Positions 8,553 through 17,977 of a stretch of DNA of 64,000 nt are shown one piece after another. How positions within the stretch are numbered: position 1 is the stretch's first letter; each line of letters begins with the position of its first letter. The notes under the pieces are model-generated. The model was not told where the DNA came from, made no database searches, and saw only the letters and a program-made list of their open reading frames with translations. The DNA is from Alcanivoracaceae bacterium (GTDB lineage Bacteria; Pseudomonadota; Gammaproteobacteria; Pseudomonadales; Alcanivoracaceae), in assembly GCA_029210325.1 (NCBI GenBank), contig JARGPU010000001.1, positions 1,188,126 to 1,252,125 on the forward strand, given 5' to 3'. The translations under genes and the position numbers were made by a program.

Positions 8553-9545
8553 ATGATGCAGGATTATGCAGCCCCCTGGTTTAGAGCACGTCGTCTTCAC
8601 GGTATCGACGACACCATTTACTTCGGCATGTTTGAGCCTGCTGATGGCAAGCGTCATGTTTTTTCTGTGCCTCATGAGCAGTGCGATGGGGTGGGCGCGT
8701 TCATGCAACTTCTGCGTCGTATTCCGGTGAGCGATTGGCGGGGTGTCACAGGCAAGAGCATGCCCATTCCCGGCTTCCTGCAGTGCTGGCGTTCACGGCA
8801 GCATAGAGAAAAAATTGAAGCACCGGTTTGGCGGAAAAGATCACTGGTGGCAGTGGATGCCAAAGATCAGTTTATTGCTGTTGATTACTTCAGCAAGGAA
8901 CAGACCAGGCAGCTCCGGCAACAGGCTAAATCCGGTTCTATGTCGCTGAATGCCATGCTTATGGCGGCTTTGCATAATGTTGTTAGCGAGCAGCTGCTGG
9001 TTCGGGGTGGCGGCGGCTGGTTCGTGCCGGTGACCTTACGGGGCGCGCTAACCCTGCCATCTGACGAAATGAACCATGCCAGTGGTATCTGTATTTCTCT
9101 ACCGGGCAGCACCGATGGTTCAGTAATCCAACAGCAAATTTCTCAATCTATAGGCAGCAACGAGCACTGGTGGATGTGGCATCAGGCTCGGCTGGTGGCA
9201 ATGCTAGGTGGCCAGTGGTTGGTTAACCGGCTATTGCCGCTTATGCAGGAGCGTAAACATCTTGGTTCATTTAGCAGTATGGGTGAATGGAGTATTGACT
9301 GGCAGGGTAGTGATTATCCGCCAGATACCTTGATGTGGGCGGTGCCGCCGGGCAGCCCGGCTTATCCGGTGGCTGCTTGCTGGCTGATCTGTAACGGTCG
9401 ACTTGTGTTGATGCTGAAGCTTAATGCAGTGCTTGGTTTTGGGGCGGAGCGCTGCCAGGTAATGATGAAAAACTGGGCCCAGGCAATGAGAGATTCATTG
9501 TCGAGCCAGTTCGCAGCGCGCAATGGAGAGAAGTGTAATGCCTGA
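8553..9545 (+). CDS. Condensation/CAT-fold acyltransferase with HxxxD motif
   Basis: 330 residues. HEQCDG at residues 41-46 is the HHxxxDG-type catalytic motif of the CoA-dependent acyltransferase superfamily (CAT, NRPS condensation, wax synthase/PapA types), with His41 as general base and Asp45 structural. A later SMGEW segment (about 245-250) fits the DFG-like floor position of these folds. The protein is shorter than an NRPS condensation domain or wax synthase. AGGAG (8545-8549) is closer to ideal spacing for the second ATG (8556), so the protein may be one residue shorter. It overlaps the next gene by eight bases. Confidence 0.65.
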   Translation: MMQDYAAPWFRARRLHGIDDTIYFGMFEPADGKRHVFSVPHEQCDGVGAFMQLLRRIPVSDWRGVTGKSMPIPGFLQCWRSRQHREKIEAPVWRKRSLVAVDAKDQFIAVDYFSKEQTRQLRQQAKSGSMSLNAMLMAALHNVVSEQLLVRGGGGWFVPVTLRGALTLPSDEMNHASGICISLPGSTDGSVIQQQISQSIGSNEHWWMWHQARLVAMLGGQWLVNRLLPLMQERKHLGSFSSMGEWSIDWQGSDYPPDTLMWAVPPGSPAYPVAACWLICNGRLVLMLKLNAVLGFGAERCQVMMKNWAQAMRDSLSSQFAARNGEKCNA

Positions 9546-10728
9546 ATTTGTCCGGCATCGTTCGGCCATGTTGGTGGTGCTGGCGGTAACCGCAGCGGTG
9601 TTGCTGGTGATGTATAGCTGGTCGCCAGAAAGTGAGCGGGTAGAGTCTGTCGATGGTGCACTGCGAGTCGATGTGGTTGGCGTGCAATTTTTGGGACAGC
9701 GTCTTCCTGTGCTGCTTGAGGGTATTGCCAGTGCTGCGGATCAAGTAGTGGTCTTGGCTGAAGTATCCGGCAGCGTGATTAATCGGCCTGAGGCGTTACG
9801 CGATGGCGGTGTTGTTGCTGCAGGAGAGTTGTTGCTGGAGATAGATCCGCAGAGCTATGAGCTGGCATTGGCGGAGCGGCGTAGTCAGGTCAGCGCCGCT
9901 CGACTGCATCTGGCGGAGACCCGCGCCCGGGCCAAGGTGGCCCGGAGAGTGAATGGTGACAAGGGCAGTGACTATGCACGCCTTGTGCCCCACCTTGAGG
10001 AAGCAGAGGCGCGCTTGGCGGCCGCTCAGGCCAGCCTGACGCGGGCGCAGATGGAGTTAGACAAGACCAGTGTTAAGGCTCCTTTCCATGGTCGGTTACG
10101 GGAGGTCAGGGCAAACCCGGGGCAGTTTGTTCGTGCTGGAGAGGCGATTGCTACCGTGTTCAGTACTGATCGCATTGAAGTGCGTTTGCCGGTGCGTGAT
10201 GAGTGGTTGGCGCTGCTGGACCTGCCACTCAGTGGTGATAAGCAAATTACTCCGGTGGCGACACGCCTGCTCGGCAGATTTGCCGGTCGTGATGTGGTCT
10301 GGCATGGCCAGTTGGTACGTCGTGAGGGTGGCATAAATCAGAACCGTATGTTGTATCTGGTGGTACAAGTAGACGATGCAGACAAGGGTGAGGTGCCGCT
10401 TGAACCAGGCGTATTGGTTCAGGCCGAGATCGAAGGAAAATATCATCCGCATATTGCTTCGCTGCCGCGCTCGGTATTGTCCGGTGGTGGCCACGTCTGG
10501 CTGATAGATGATCAGCAACAGTTGCGTCGTCGCAAGGTCGATGTGATCCATCAGAATAGCGATCGCATTTATATCGGTGGCGGTTTGAAAGATGGTGACC
10601 AGGTTGCGCTCAGTGGAGCATCTCGCTGGTTGGAAGGGGCTCAGGTCATTCCTCTGCAGCGTGCAGTAGCCGTCTCCCCCAGTTCACCTCCGGGGTCATT
10701 TAGCACCGTACCGGTTGAACTCCAATGA
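9538..10728 (+). CDS. RND/HlyD-family periplasmic adaptor (membrane fusion protein)
   Basis: 396 residues: an N-terminal membrane anchor (about 10-28), a lipoyl half-motif (VLAEVSGSVINRPEALRDGGVV), an alpha-helical hairpin (about 105-175), the second lipoyl half (TSVKAPFHGRLREVRANPGQFV-like), and beta-barrel and membrane-proximal domains. It links the inner-membrane pump encoded next to an outer-membrane channel. ATG 9538 follows GGAGAGAAG and overlaps the preceding gene; the frame opens five codons earlier without a better ribosome site. No TolC-like gene lies nearby, so a shared channel must be used. Confidence 0.85.
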   Translation: MPEFVRHRSAMLVVLAVTAAVLLVMYSWSPESERVESVDGALRVDVVGVQFLGQRLPVLLEGIASAADQVVVLAEVSGSVINRPEALRDGGVVAAGELLLEIDPQSYELALAERRSQVSAARLHLAETRARAKVARRVNGDKGSDYARLVPHLEEAEARLAAAQASLTRAQMELDKTSVKAPFHGRLREVRANPGQFVRAGEAIATVFSTDRIEVRLPVRDEWLALLDLPLSGDKQITPVATRLLGRFAGRDVVWHGQLVRREGGINQNRMLYLVVQVDDADKGEVPLEPGVLVQAEIEGKYHPHIASLPRSVLSGGGHVWLIDDQQQLRRRKVDVIHQNSDRIYIGGGLKDGDQVALSGASRWLEGAQVIPLQRAVAVSPSSPPGSFSTVPVELQ

Positions 10729-13700
10729 CTGGATCAGTTGCCTGGTTTGCCCGCAATCCAGCGGTCGCCAATCTGCTCATGGTGATGCTGCTGCTTGGTG
10801 GCTGGCTGGGTATGTCTGTGGTGCGCCAGGAGACGCTGCCTAATGTGCCGCTGGATCGCATTGGTATTAGTGTGCAGATGCCGGAGGCCAGCCCGGCTCT
10901 GGTAGAGACGTTGCTATGTGCTCCGGTGGAACAGGCCGTGGCGGGTCTGGAGGGGCTCAGCGAGCTCACCAGCGAAGCCTACGATGGCCTGTGCATGCTA
11001 CGTATGGATGTGCAGCAGGGTTATCAGACTAGCAAGGTGCTTGATCAGGTGCGCACTGCCGCCGACGGTATTCGCGGGCTGCCGGTGCAGGCCAGTCGGC
11101 CGTTAGTGCAGGAGCTGATTGTCCGCAACCGGGTGATGCGGTTGTTACTGGTCGGCGCCATGTCCGAGTTGCAACTTTATCAACTCGCCCACAGGGTTCG
11201 TCAGGAGTTACTGCGTGACGATAACCTGAGCGTTATCGATATCGAGAATCTTCCCGCCCGTGAAGTGGCGCTGGAAGTGCGGCGCGATAATCTTCACCGG
11301 TTTCGCATGACCCTGGAAGGTATGGCGGCTGCGGTACAGCACGCGGCCCGTCCGGTGACTGCCGGCGTTCTACATAGTGCGCAGGGTGATCTGCTGCTGT
11401 CTGCGGGCAGCCGGATCAGTAGTGGCGATGGTTATCTGGATTTGCCGTTACGTGACACCAGCGATGGCAGCATGCTACGGGTGGCGGACGTCGCCACATT
11501 GCATGATGGCTTTGAGCGTAGCCAGATTGCCGCTTGGCAGGATGGTCACCCGGCGGTTGCGCTGGACGTATATCGAGTTGGCTCCCAGCAGGTGTTGGAT
11601 GTTGCTGATGCGGTGCAGCGTTATATGGGTAAGGCTAGCCTGCCTGCCGGGGCCAGTCTGGTTCTATGGGAGGATGATGCGGCGGAGTTTCGCGACCGCA
11701 CCGCTGTTCTCTGGGACAACGGCTGGCAAGGTTTGGTGGTGCTGCTGTTGTTGTTGTCGCTGGCACTGGGCGCCTACCTGGCAGGCTGGATAGCTCTGGG
11801 CATTCCAGTGGCCATGCTTGGTGCCGTGGCGGTCTTGCCGTTGATGGGGGAGTCGCTGAATACGATTTCTCTGTTCGCTTTTATTCTGGTGCTGGGCATC
11901 GTTGTTGATGATGCGATTATTGTTGGTGAGCGGATTCACCATCGCCAACGTCTTGGAGAAACAGGTTTAGATGCCGCCATTAACGGTGCTCGGGATGTGG
12001 TCAAGCCTGTCTGCTTTGCGGTACTAACCACCGCCATTGCCTTTGCTCCGCTATTGTTTTTGCCGGGTCCCGAAGGGGCTTTGATGCGAGTGGTGCCATT
12101 GGTGGCAATGGCGGTTCTCGCTCTGTCGCTGGTAGAGTCCTTATGGATTTTGCCGGCCCATCTTTCGAGGCCAGCGCCGCAAGGAAAATTCTGGCAGCGC
12201 TCTGAACAGCTATCGGCATCTTTCAATCAATGGCTTGATCGGGTGCTGGCGCGTATATATCGGCCGTTAATGTGGCGTGCCGTTAACCGTCATGGCGTGG
12301 TTCTGACTGCATTTCTGTGCATGTTTGTTATTTGTGTAGCATTGATCCATAGCGGCTGGGTTCAGATGGTGCTGTTCTCTCGGGTCGAGGGGCCCAAGGT
12401 TGTGGCAGAAATGGTCTTTCCGCGCGGCACCGCCGCTGCCCGCATTCAGCAAGAGGCGCTGATGCTGGAAAGCTCTGCCCGGCAGGAGGCATCCCATTGG
12501 CATCAGCAAGGTCAATCGCCACTGATCGAGTCTGTGCTGGTTGAGCAGGGACTGCGTCAGAAAGTGTCCAATGCTGCAGATCCTGATGCCGCCATGCGGC
12601 TGCGCGTTACTTTACGTTTAGCCGATGAGCGCACTGTGGGCGCTAGCGAGTTTGCCAACGCGTGGCGTAAGCGCCATGGCCGGGTGTCGGATGCTTTGTC
12701 CCAGCGCTTTGACGCCAGCGTTCTACAGACCAAGCCGGATGTTCATATCCACCTTTACCATGATGACCTGACCCAGCTTGACCAGATGGCGGAAGCCCTG
12801 GAAGTTCGTATGCGTCAGTACGCAGGAGTGCATGAGGTTAGCAACAGCCTGCAGGCGCGGCGGCCGATTGTTGATATCGCATTGACGGACGCCGGTCGCC
12901 ATGCGGGCTTGCGAATGGCTGATATTGGCGGCCAGATTCGTCATGCCTTTCAGGGGATCGAGGTGGATCGGCTGGCTGAGGCGGATCAGGAAATTCCAGT
13001 GGTATTACGGCTGGCCGGTGCCGATAGCGACAGTCTCTGGCAATTGGAGCAACTGCCTGTTTTCCTTGCGGATGGTAGCTGGGCGCCGCTGGGCGCATTG
13101 GCAACGTTGAGCATTTCCGAAGCGCCGGCGGTAATTGGTCGTTACGAACGTCGTCGTCATGCAGCGCTGACTGCATTGGTTGATAACCATGTCACTTCGC
13201 CATCACTGGTGATGGCTTCATTGCAAAGCGAGTTTCTAGATAGCCTTTCGCAGCAATGGCCGGGAGCCGACTGGGGTATAGCTGGCAAGCCGCGCGCTAT
13301 TAAGGAGTTTATGAACTACCTGAGTGTGGGCTATCTGCTTGCCTTGATGGGAATCTTCTTTGTATTGACGGTTCTGTTCAGCAATTACCGGCAACCATTG
13401 ATGGTAATGAGCGCCGTACCATTTGGTATGGTCGGCGCAACGCTGGGACATCTGATTCTGGGCATTGAGCTGACGCTGTGGTCCATGGTCGGGGTAATCG
13501 CGGTTAGCGGTGTGGTGGTGAATGACAATCTGGTGTTGCTGGATGAGATCAACCGCCGCTGCGAAGAGGGCGAACCGTTGTTGCAGGCGGTGGTTGAGGC
13601 AGGTGCGAGTCGATTCCGGCCGATCCTGCTGACTACCCTGACCACGGTTTTGGGCGTGGCGCCGCTGATTATCGCTGACAGTGCACAGGCCCGTTTTCTC

Positions 13701-13976
13701 CTGCCTATGGCGGTGTCTCTGGCGGCAGGTGTTATGTTCGCTACCCTGGTCAGTCTGTTGCTTGTTCCCTGTTTGATGGTGGCTGGAGCCAGTTGGCGTC
13801 AGCGTTTGATGGGTGGAGCAACGGCCGCTGGTGGAGGGCCGGATGTTGAGGCTGCTTATACCGCCGGTCGTCAAGCGGGGCTCAGCGGAGGACATCGCAA
13901 CCCCTATACGGACCCGGTTCTGCAGGCGGCCTGGGAGGCGGGCAGTCAGGATTCCGCTGCAGATCAGGCGGCCTGA
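10725..13976 (+). CDS. RND-family efflux transporter with RMF-like C-terminal tail
   Basis: 1083 residues with the RND layout: helix 1 at about 12-30, a large periplasmic loop, helices 2-6 at about 340-540, a second loop, helices 8-12 at about 870-1030. The proton-relay pair is present in GIVVDDAIIVGERI and PVCFAVLTTAIAFAP follows. It exports a hydrophobic or amphipathic compound by proton antiport. The four-base ATGA overlap with the adaptor marks one unit. Residues 1038-1083 form a hydrophilic tail with the ribosome-modulation-factor pattern (AG..AG..G...NPY.......W..G), not usual for RND pumps. Confidence 0.88.
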   Translation: MTGSVAWFARNPAVANLLMVMLLLGGWLGMSVVRQETLPNVPLDRIGISVQMPEASPALVETLLCAPVEQAVAGLEGLSELTSEAYDGLCMLRMDVQQGYQTSKVLDQVRTAADGIRGLPVQASRPLVQELIVRNRVMRLLLVGAMSELQLYQLAHRVRQELLRDDNLSVIDIENLPAREVALEVRRDNLHRFRMTLEGMAAAVQHAARPVTAGVLHSAQGDLLLSAGSRISSGDGYLDLPLRDTSDGSMLRVADVATLHDGFERSQIAAWQDGHPAVALDVYRVGSQQVLDVADAVQRYMGKASLPAGASLVLWEDDAAEFRDRTAVLWDNGWQGLVVLLLLLSLALGAYLAGWIALGIPVAMLGAVAVLPLMGESLNTISLFAFILVLGIVVDDAIIVGERIHHRQRLGETGLDAAINGARDVVKPVCFAVLTTAIAFAPLLFLPGPEGALMRVVPLVAMAVLALSLVESLWILPAHLSRPAPQGKFWQRSEQLSASFNQWLDRVLARIYRPLMWRAVNRHGVVLTAFLCMFVICVALIHSGWVQMVLFSRVEGPKVVAEMVFPRGTAAARIQQEALMLESSARQEASHWHQQGQSPLIESVLVEQGLRQKVSNAADPDAAMRLRVTLRLADERTVGASEFANAWRKRHGRVSDALSQRFDASVLQTKPDVHIHLYHDDLTQLDQMAEALEVRMRQYAGVHEVSNSLQARRPIVDIALTDAGRHAGLRMADIGGQIRHAFQGIEVDRLAEADQEIPVVLRLAGADSDSLWQLEQLPVFLADGSWAPLGALATLSISEAPAVIGRYERRRHAALTALVDNHVTSPSLVMASLQSEFLDSLSQQWPGADWGIAGKPRAIKEFMNYLSVGYLLALMGIFFVLTVLFSNYRQPLMVMSAVPFGMVGATLGHLILGIELTLWSMVGVIAVSGVVVNDNLVLLDEINRRCEEGEPLLQAVVEAGASRFRPILLTTLTTVLGVAPLIIADSAQARFLLPMAVSLAAGVMFATLVSLLLVPCLMVAGASWRQRLMGGATAAGGGPDVEAAYTAGRQAGLSGGHRNPYTDPVLQAAWEAGSQDSAADQAA

Positions 13977-14048
13977 GCGAATCAGGGGAGACCACGGGCA
14001 GGTTTGTGGCATCATGCCGGCATTGCTGAAAAAAGTGCTGGAGGAAAG

Positions 14049-16193
14049 ATGACACAACGAGTGACCAGTGCCGCGCTAGCGGTGGATAGAGTGCTGGAAA
14101 CGGTAGGAGGTGAGATCAGACTTGGGTTGCCTCTGGGCTTAGGTAAGCCGAACCGCTTCGTCAACGAACTTTACCGCCGTGCTTGTGAAGACCCGCATAT
14201 CTCCCTTTCGATTTATACTGCTCTGTCGTTGGGTCGGCCAAAGGCTGGCAGTGATCTGGAGAAGCGTTTTCTCAATCCGTTTGTAGAGCGTGTATTCGGG
14301 GATTACGAAGAGCTGGACTATCTACGTGATCTACGCGCTGGCAAGCTGCCGGAAAACGTCATCGTCAGTGAGTTCTTTTTCCAGCCGGGCAGTATGCTGG
14401 CTAACACCCACGCCCAGCAGCATTACATCAGTTCCAACTACACGCATGCACCAAGAGACATCAATCAGCGGCGCGTCAATGTGGTTGCCCAGATGGTGGC
14501 CCCCGTTGATGAGCAGAGCGTCAGCCTGAGTTGCAACCCGGAAATCACTCTGGACCTGTTGCCCTTGCTGCAGGCCCGTCGTGCCGCTGGCGAAGCTATT
14601 ATGGTGATCGGTCAGTTACATAATGACCTGCCAAAGATGACCGGCGATGCGCAAGTAAGTCAGGACGCATTCGACCTATTGATTGATGATGCCGCGGCAC
14701 AGACCACACTATTTTCCACGCCGAATATGCCAGTGGACTTGCAAGATCACTTTGTCGGTTTGCATGCCAGTAGTCTGCTGCGCGATGGAGGTCTGATCCA
14801 GATTGGTATCGGTTCATTGGGTGATGCTCTTGTTCACCATGCCTTGAAGCGAGCGCTGGACAACGACCGTTATCAGGATGTTTGCGAAGCGGCGGGTGTA
14901 AACCGTTTTTCAGACATCATTGATACAACAGGGGGGCTGGGAGAGTTCCGCCAAGGTCTGTATGGCTGTAGTGAGATGGTTACCGCGGCGTTGCTGGCAC
15001 TGTTTGATGCAGGGGTTATCAGACGTCCGGTATATGACGATCTGACACTGCAGGCATTGATCAATGAGGGGGCGCTTTCAGAGCCGCTTGGCCCTCATGC
15101 TATTGATGTGTTGCTACAGCGTGGCGTGATTCAGCCTGAGCTGACGACTGCCAATCTGGACTGGCTGCAGCGGTTTGGCATTATTGATTCGCGTATTCAG
15201 TGTAATGCTGGGCAATTGCTGTTGCCGGACTCGCAGTTGGTGGCTAATGACCTGAATAATGGCGCTACTCGTGATGCGTTAGCGCTATTTATTGGTGAGC
15301 GGTTACTCGGCGGCACCCTGCTGCATGGTGGTTTTTTCCTTGGGCCAGAGTCCTTCTATGCCCGGCTTCGTGCACTGGACGCACGGGAAAGATCGTCAGT
15401 CAATATGACCCGTATCAGCTTCGTTAATCAGCTTTATGGCGATGAGCAGCTCAAGCGTGCCCAGCGTCAGCATGGCCGTTTCTTCAATACGGCTTTTACC
15501 ATGACCGCGCTGGGTGCGGGTGTAGCGGATCAAGTGGAGGATGGTCGGGTTTTGAGCGGTGTTGGAGGGCAGTACAACTTTGTTGCTCAGGCACATGAGC
15601 TGGACGACGCACGCTCGGTATTGATGTTGCGTAGCTGGCGCGAACGGGGTGGTGAAGCTGCTTCCAATATTGTCTGGTCCTATGGCCACAACACCATTCC
15701 ACGCCACTTACGCGATATTGTCGTGACTGAGTACGGTATCGCTGATTTGCGTGGTCGCAATGATAGCGAAGTGATTCAGGCTATGCTGAATATCACTGAC
15801 TCACGTTTTCAGGAGTCGCTGCTGCAGCACGCCAAGTCTGTAGGCAAGCTGAGTGCTGATTATCAGGTCCCGGAGGTGTTTCGTGCTAACCGGCCAGAGC
15901 GTTTATCTGAAGTGCGAGCGCAATTCAGTGATGCTGACTTCCCGATGTTTCCAATGGGCTGTGATTTTAGCGCCGTCGAGCAGCAGCTTATTACTGCACT
16001 GGGGTGGCTGAAGAGAAAGATGTCGCAGAAGGAGTATCTGCAGCTGGGGCGTGGAGCGCTGAGGGAGGAGCGCGATAAGGCGCAACATTTTTCAGCTCAT
16101 CTGCAACGCATGGGGCTGACGGCGCCGCAATCCATGAAGGAACGGTTATACCGTCGTTTGTTACTGGCAGCGCTAAGTGCGACAGCAGAATAA
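14049..16193 (+). CDS. Acetyl-CoA hydrolase/transferase family protein
   Basis: 714 residues, longer than the roughly 430-500 of 4-hydroxybutyrate or acetate CoA-transferases. Family segments include GLPLGLGKPNRFVNELYRRA near the start, a Gly-rich IQIGIGSLGDALVHHAL stretch (about 255-270), and a C-terminal domain with GVGGQYNFVAQAHEL and the NIVWSYGHNTIPRHLRDIVV region. It should move CoA between carboxylates or hydrolyse acyl-CoA. GGAGGA precedes ATG 14049. It starts 72 bases after the RND gene on the same strand and could be co-transcribed with the GH3/RND operon, but it also occurs in ordinary metabolism. Confidence 0.8.
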   Translation: MTQRVTSAALAVDRVLETVGGEIRLGLPLGLGKPNRFVNELYRRACEDPHISLSIYTALSLGRPKAGSDLEKRFLNPFVERVFGDYEELDYLRDLRAGKLPENVIVSEFFFQPGSMLANTHAQQHYISSNYTHAPRDINQRRVNVVAQMVAPVDEQSVSLSCNPEITLDLLPLLQARRAAGEAIMVIGQLHNDLPKMTGDAQVSQDAFDLLIDDAAAQTTLFSTPNMPVDLQDHFVGLHASSLLRDGGLIQIGIGSLGDALVHHALKRALDNDRYQDVCEAAGVNRFSDIIDTTGGLGEFRQGLYGCSEMVTAALLALFDAGVIRRPVYDDLTLQALINEGALSEPLGPHAIDVLLQRGVIQPELTTANLDWLQRFGIIDSRIQCNAGQLLLPDSQLVANDLNNGATRDALALFIGERLLGGTLLHGGFFLGPESFYARLRALDARERSSVNMTRISFVNQLYGDEQLKRAQRQHGRFFNTAFTMTALGAGVADQVEDGRVLSGVGGQYNFVAQAHELDDARSVLMLRSWRERGGEAASNIVWSYGHNTIPRHLRDIVVTEYGIADLRGRNDSEVIQAMLNITDSRFQESLLQHAKSVGKLSADYQVPEVFRANRPERLSEVRAQFSDADFPMFPMGCDFSAVEQQLITALGWLKRKMSQKEYLQLGRGALREERDKAQHFSAHLQRMGLTAPQSMKERLYRRLLLAALSATAE

Positions 16194-16214
16194 GCGGGCA
16201 AGGTGAGTTGCCAG

Positions 16215-16772
16215 TTACTCGTCTAGATCCTGGTCATGATCCTGACGCCGGCGCCGTGGCTCCGGCACCGTGCGCCGGTTGCTGCGTCGGGACATGGCTT
16301 TCCAGAAAGGAATCCGTCTGGTCAATGACACCATGTCATCGACGGTGTCGCTGATGCCAGACAGTCGGTCCACCGTGTCACGCAGCCCGACCAGCTCGTC
16401 GACGTGTTCCGAGATACGGAACACCACCAGATAGAACTCCAGCAGCGCCCGCAGAATTGACGCTACCACTAAAAAAATCAGTGGCGCCGGCAGAATCATA
16501 AAGCCGATTCCCAGCCAAATGCTTTGCATAAATGCCAGTACGGTGGCGGTGAGAATGCTTAATAGCAGGGCCACCAGCAGGATGCCATAAACTCCGGGCA
16601 GTACCTGCACAATCATGTACTTATCGAACTTGAAATTGAGCAGCTCGCGCCAGTACTGAACGCACCAAAACAGGATGCGGCTATAGTTCTCCCGAACTCG
16701 AGTCACGCCGTGGTCGATGTCTTTGGGTTCTTTAACGCTTTTCTCGTTGCTGGGCTGCTCCGGGCTCACCAT
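16215..16772 (-). CDS. DUF4282 family membrane protein
   Basis: 185 residues with two adjacent hydrophobic helices (about 60-85 and 90-115) followed by the family-like segment LRALLEFYLVVFRISEHVDEL. The C-terminal 40 residues are strongly basic then acidic, probably cytoplasmic and disordered. Function of DUF4282 proteins is unknown. Its start overlaps the stop of the upstream DUF2804 gene by seven bases, so the two are probably co-translated. Confidence 0.7.
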   Translation of the reverse strand: MVSPEQPSNEKSVKEPKDIDHGVTRVRENYSRILFWCVQYWRELLNFKFDKYMIVQVLPGVYGILLVALLLSILTATVLAFMQSIWLGIGFMILPAPLIFLVVASILRALLEFYLVVFRISEHVDELVGLRDTVDRLSGISDTVDDMVSLTRRIPFWKAMSRRSNRRTVPEPRRRRQDHDQDLDE

Positions 16773-17815
16773 TTGGCGTATTGCTCCTCAACAAATCCGT
16801 TCAGCTGCTTTATTTCAACCGGGTCACGTCCCGCCGGGCGCAGTACGCCCTGGAATTGACCGAACAGTTGGTTAAAGTTACTCGCAAACAGGCCCAGATT
16901 CATTTTTTCCTTATGATTGCCCTGAGGTACGAAGGTTAGTTCGACCTGGCCGTCCAGACTAACCACTTTCCAGGGCTGCATCAGATCATCCCGGTTGTAG
17001 TCAAAACGGACCGTGTCCACCTTGATCAGTTCACCATTTAGCCACAGGCAGTTTTCCGTATAGCTGGTTTCATTGACGCCGCAGGACAGGTTAATGCCAA
17101 CTAGCTTGCCCTGCTGGAGGCCGCTGAAACAGGCCCAGTTCCAGAACGTCTCGCGGCGCATAAAGCCAGCGGAAAAGTCATGGTGGCCACAGGCCCCGAT
17201 TGCCCCCAGATCAAGTGTTTCTTGTTCGATGCACAGCTCACCACTGACTGGCAGACCAGCCACTTTGTTGGCATACACCCAGCCGTTGATGCCTGCTCGA
17301 GTGCACAGGGACATGGGCGAGAAGGGGCTCGATTCGACCATCTGTGCATTCACTGACAGGGCTTTGCTGTCGATCATCAGGGTTTTTATCAGTGTGCCAT
17401 TGTCGCGGCGATAGCCAAGTCGGATATCGATGCCACGCTGCTGAAAGCGGCTTTCCCCTTCGCAGGGTGAGTTGCTGAGCTGCAACGCTCGGGACAGCGG
17501 GGAGCGCCAGGTATACTCCTGTAGCTTCTGGTTGCGAGCATCAAACACATAAACAAAGGCCAGACCCAGCCAGGCGGTGTCTGCCAAGGCACAACCGATC
17601 AGTACCTGATCGCTTATCACGCCGAAGTACTGGAACTGCTTGTAGTTGAAGCGTTTTCGCCAGCCCGGTACGACCGTGCCCAAGGCGTTGCGATAGTCTG
17701 CCTGAAGTCCATTGATGCATGCCACGCTGCCCGGGAATATGCCCCAGTGCGGCGCACCTGCTGCATCAATTAGCTGGTCAGGAGTGGCTGTGTCGTCATG
17801 CTTCATGGCAGTCAT
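16766..17815 (-). CDS. DUF2804 family protein
   Basis: About 349 residues with no signal peptide or membrane helix. The repeated beta-strand pattern, the GHHDFSAGFMRRETFWNWA segment and the GVNETSYTENCLWLNGELIKV segment match my memory of DUF2804, a beta-rich family of unknown function sometimes linked to lipid metabolism. ATG 17815 is chosen over a TTG 11 codons upstream and an ATG 3 codons downstream; none has a strong ribosome site, so the start is uncertain. It is coupled to the DUF4282 gene. Confidence 0.65.
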   Translation of the reverse strand: MTAMKHDDTATPDQLIDAAGAPHWGIFPGSVACINGLQADYRNALGTVVPGWRKRFNYKQFQYFGVISDQVLIGCALADTAWLGLAFVYVFDARNQKLQEYTWRSPLSRALQLSNSPCEGESRFQQRGIDIRLGYRRDNGTLIKTLMIDSKALSVNAQMVESSPFSPMSLCTRAGINGWVYANKVAGLPVSGELCIEQETLDLGAIGACGHHDFSAGFMRRETFWNWACFSGLQQGKLVGINLSCGVNETSYTENCLWLNGELIKVDTVRFDYNRDDLMQPWKVVSLDGQVELTFVPQGNHKEKMNLGLFASNFNQLFGQFQGVLRPAGRDPVEIKQLNGFVEEQYAKW

Positions 17816-17977
17816 AGATCCGTATAAAGGCCGGCTGACCTTAGTCAATCGCTGTCACACTGGCAAGTTGCATGGGCTTTCATGTCCAGACGGCCGGTGA
17901 CAAATTGCCGACAAACTTCGTTGGCTGTCGACTCAATGGCCGTGCATGCTTGGGCAGCGGAATAACGGAGGAGTCTG

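Noticed and set aside
13236-14057. A 273-codon minus-strand frame over the end of the RND gene
   Set aside because: Low-complexity His/Gln-rich translation in the shadow of a well-supported RND gene, no ribosome site.
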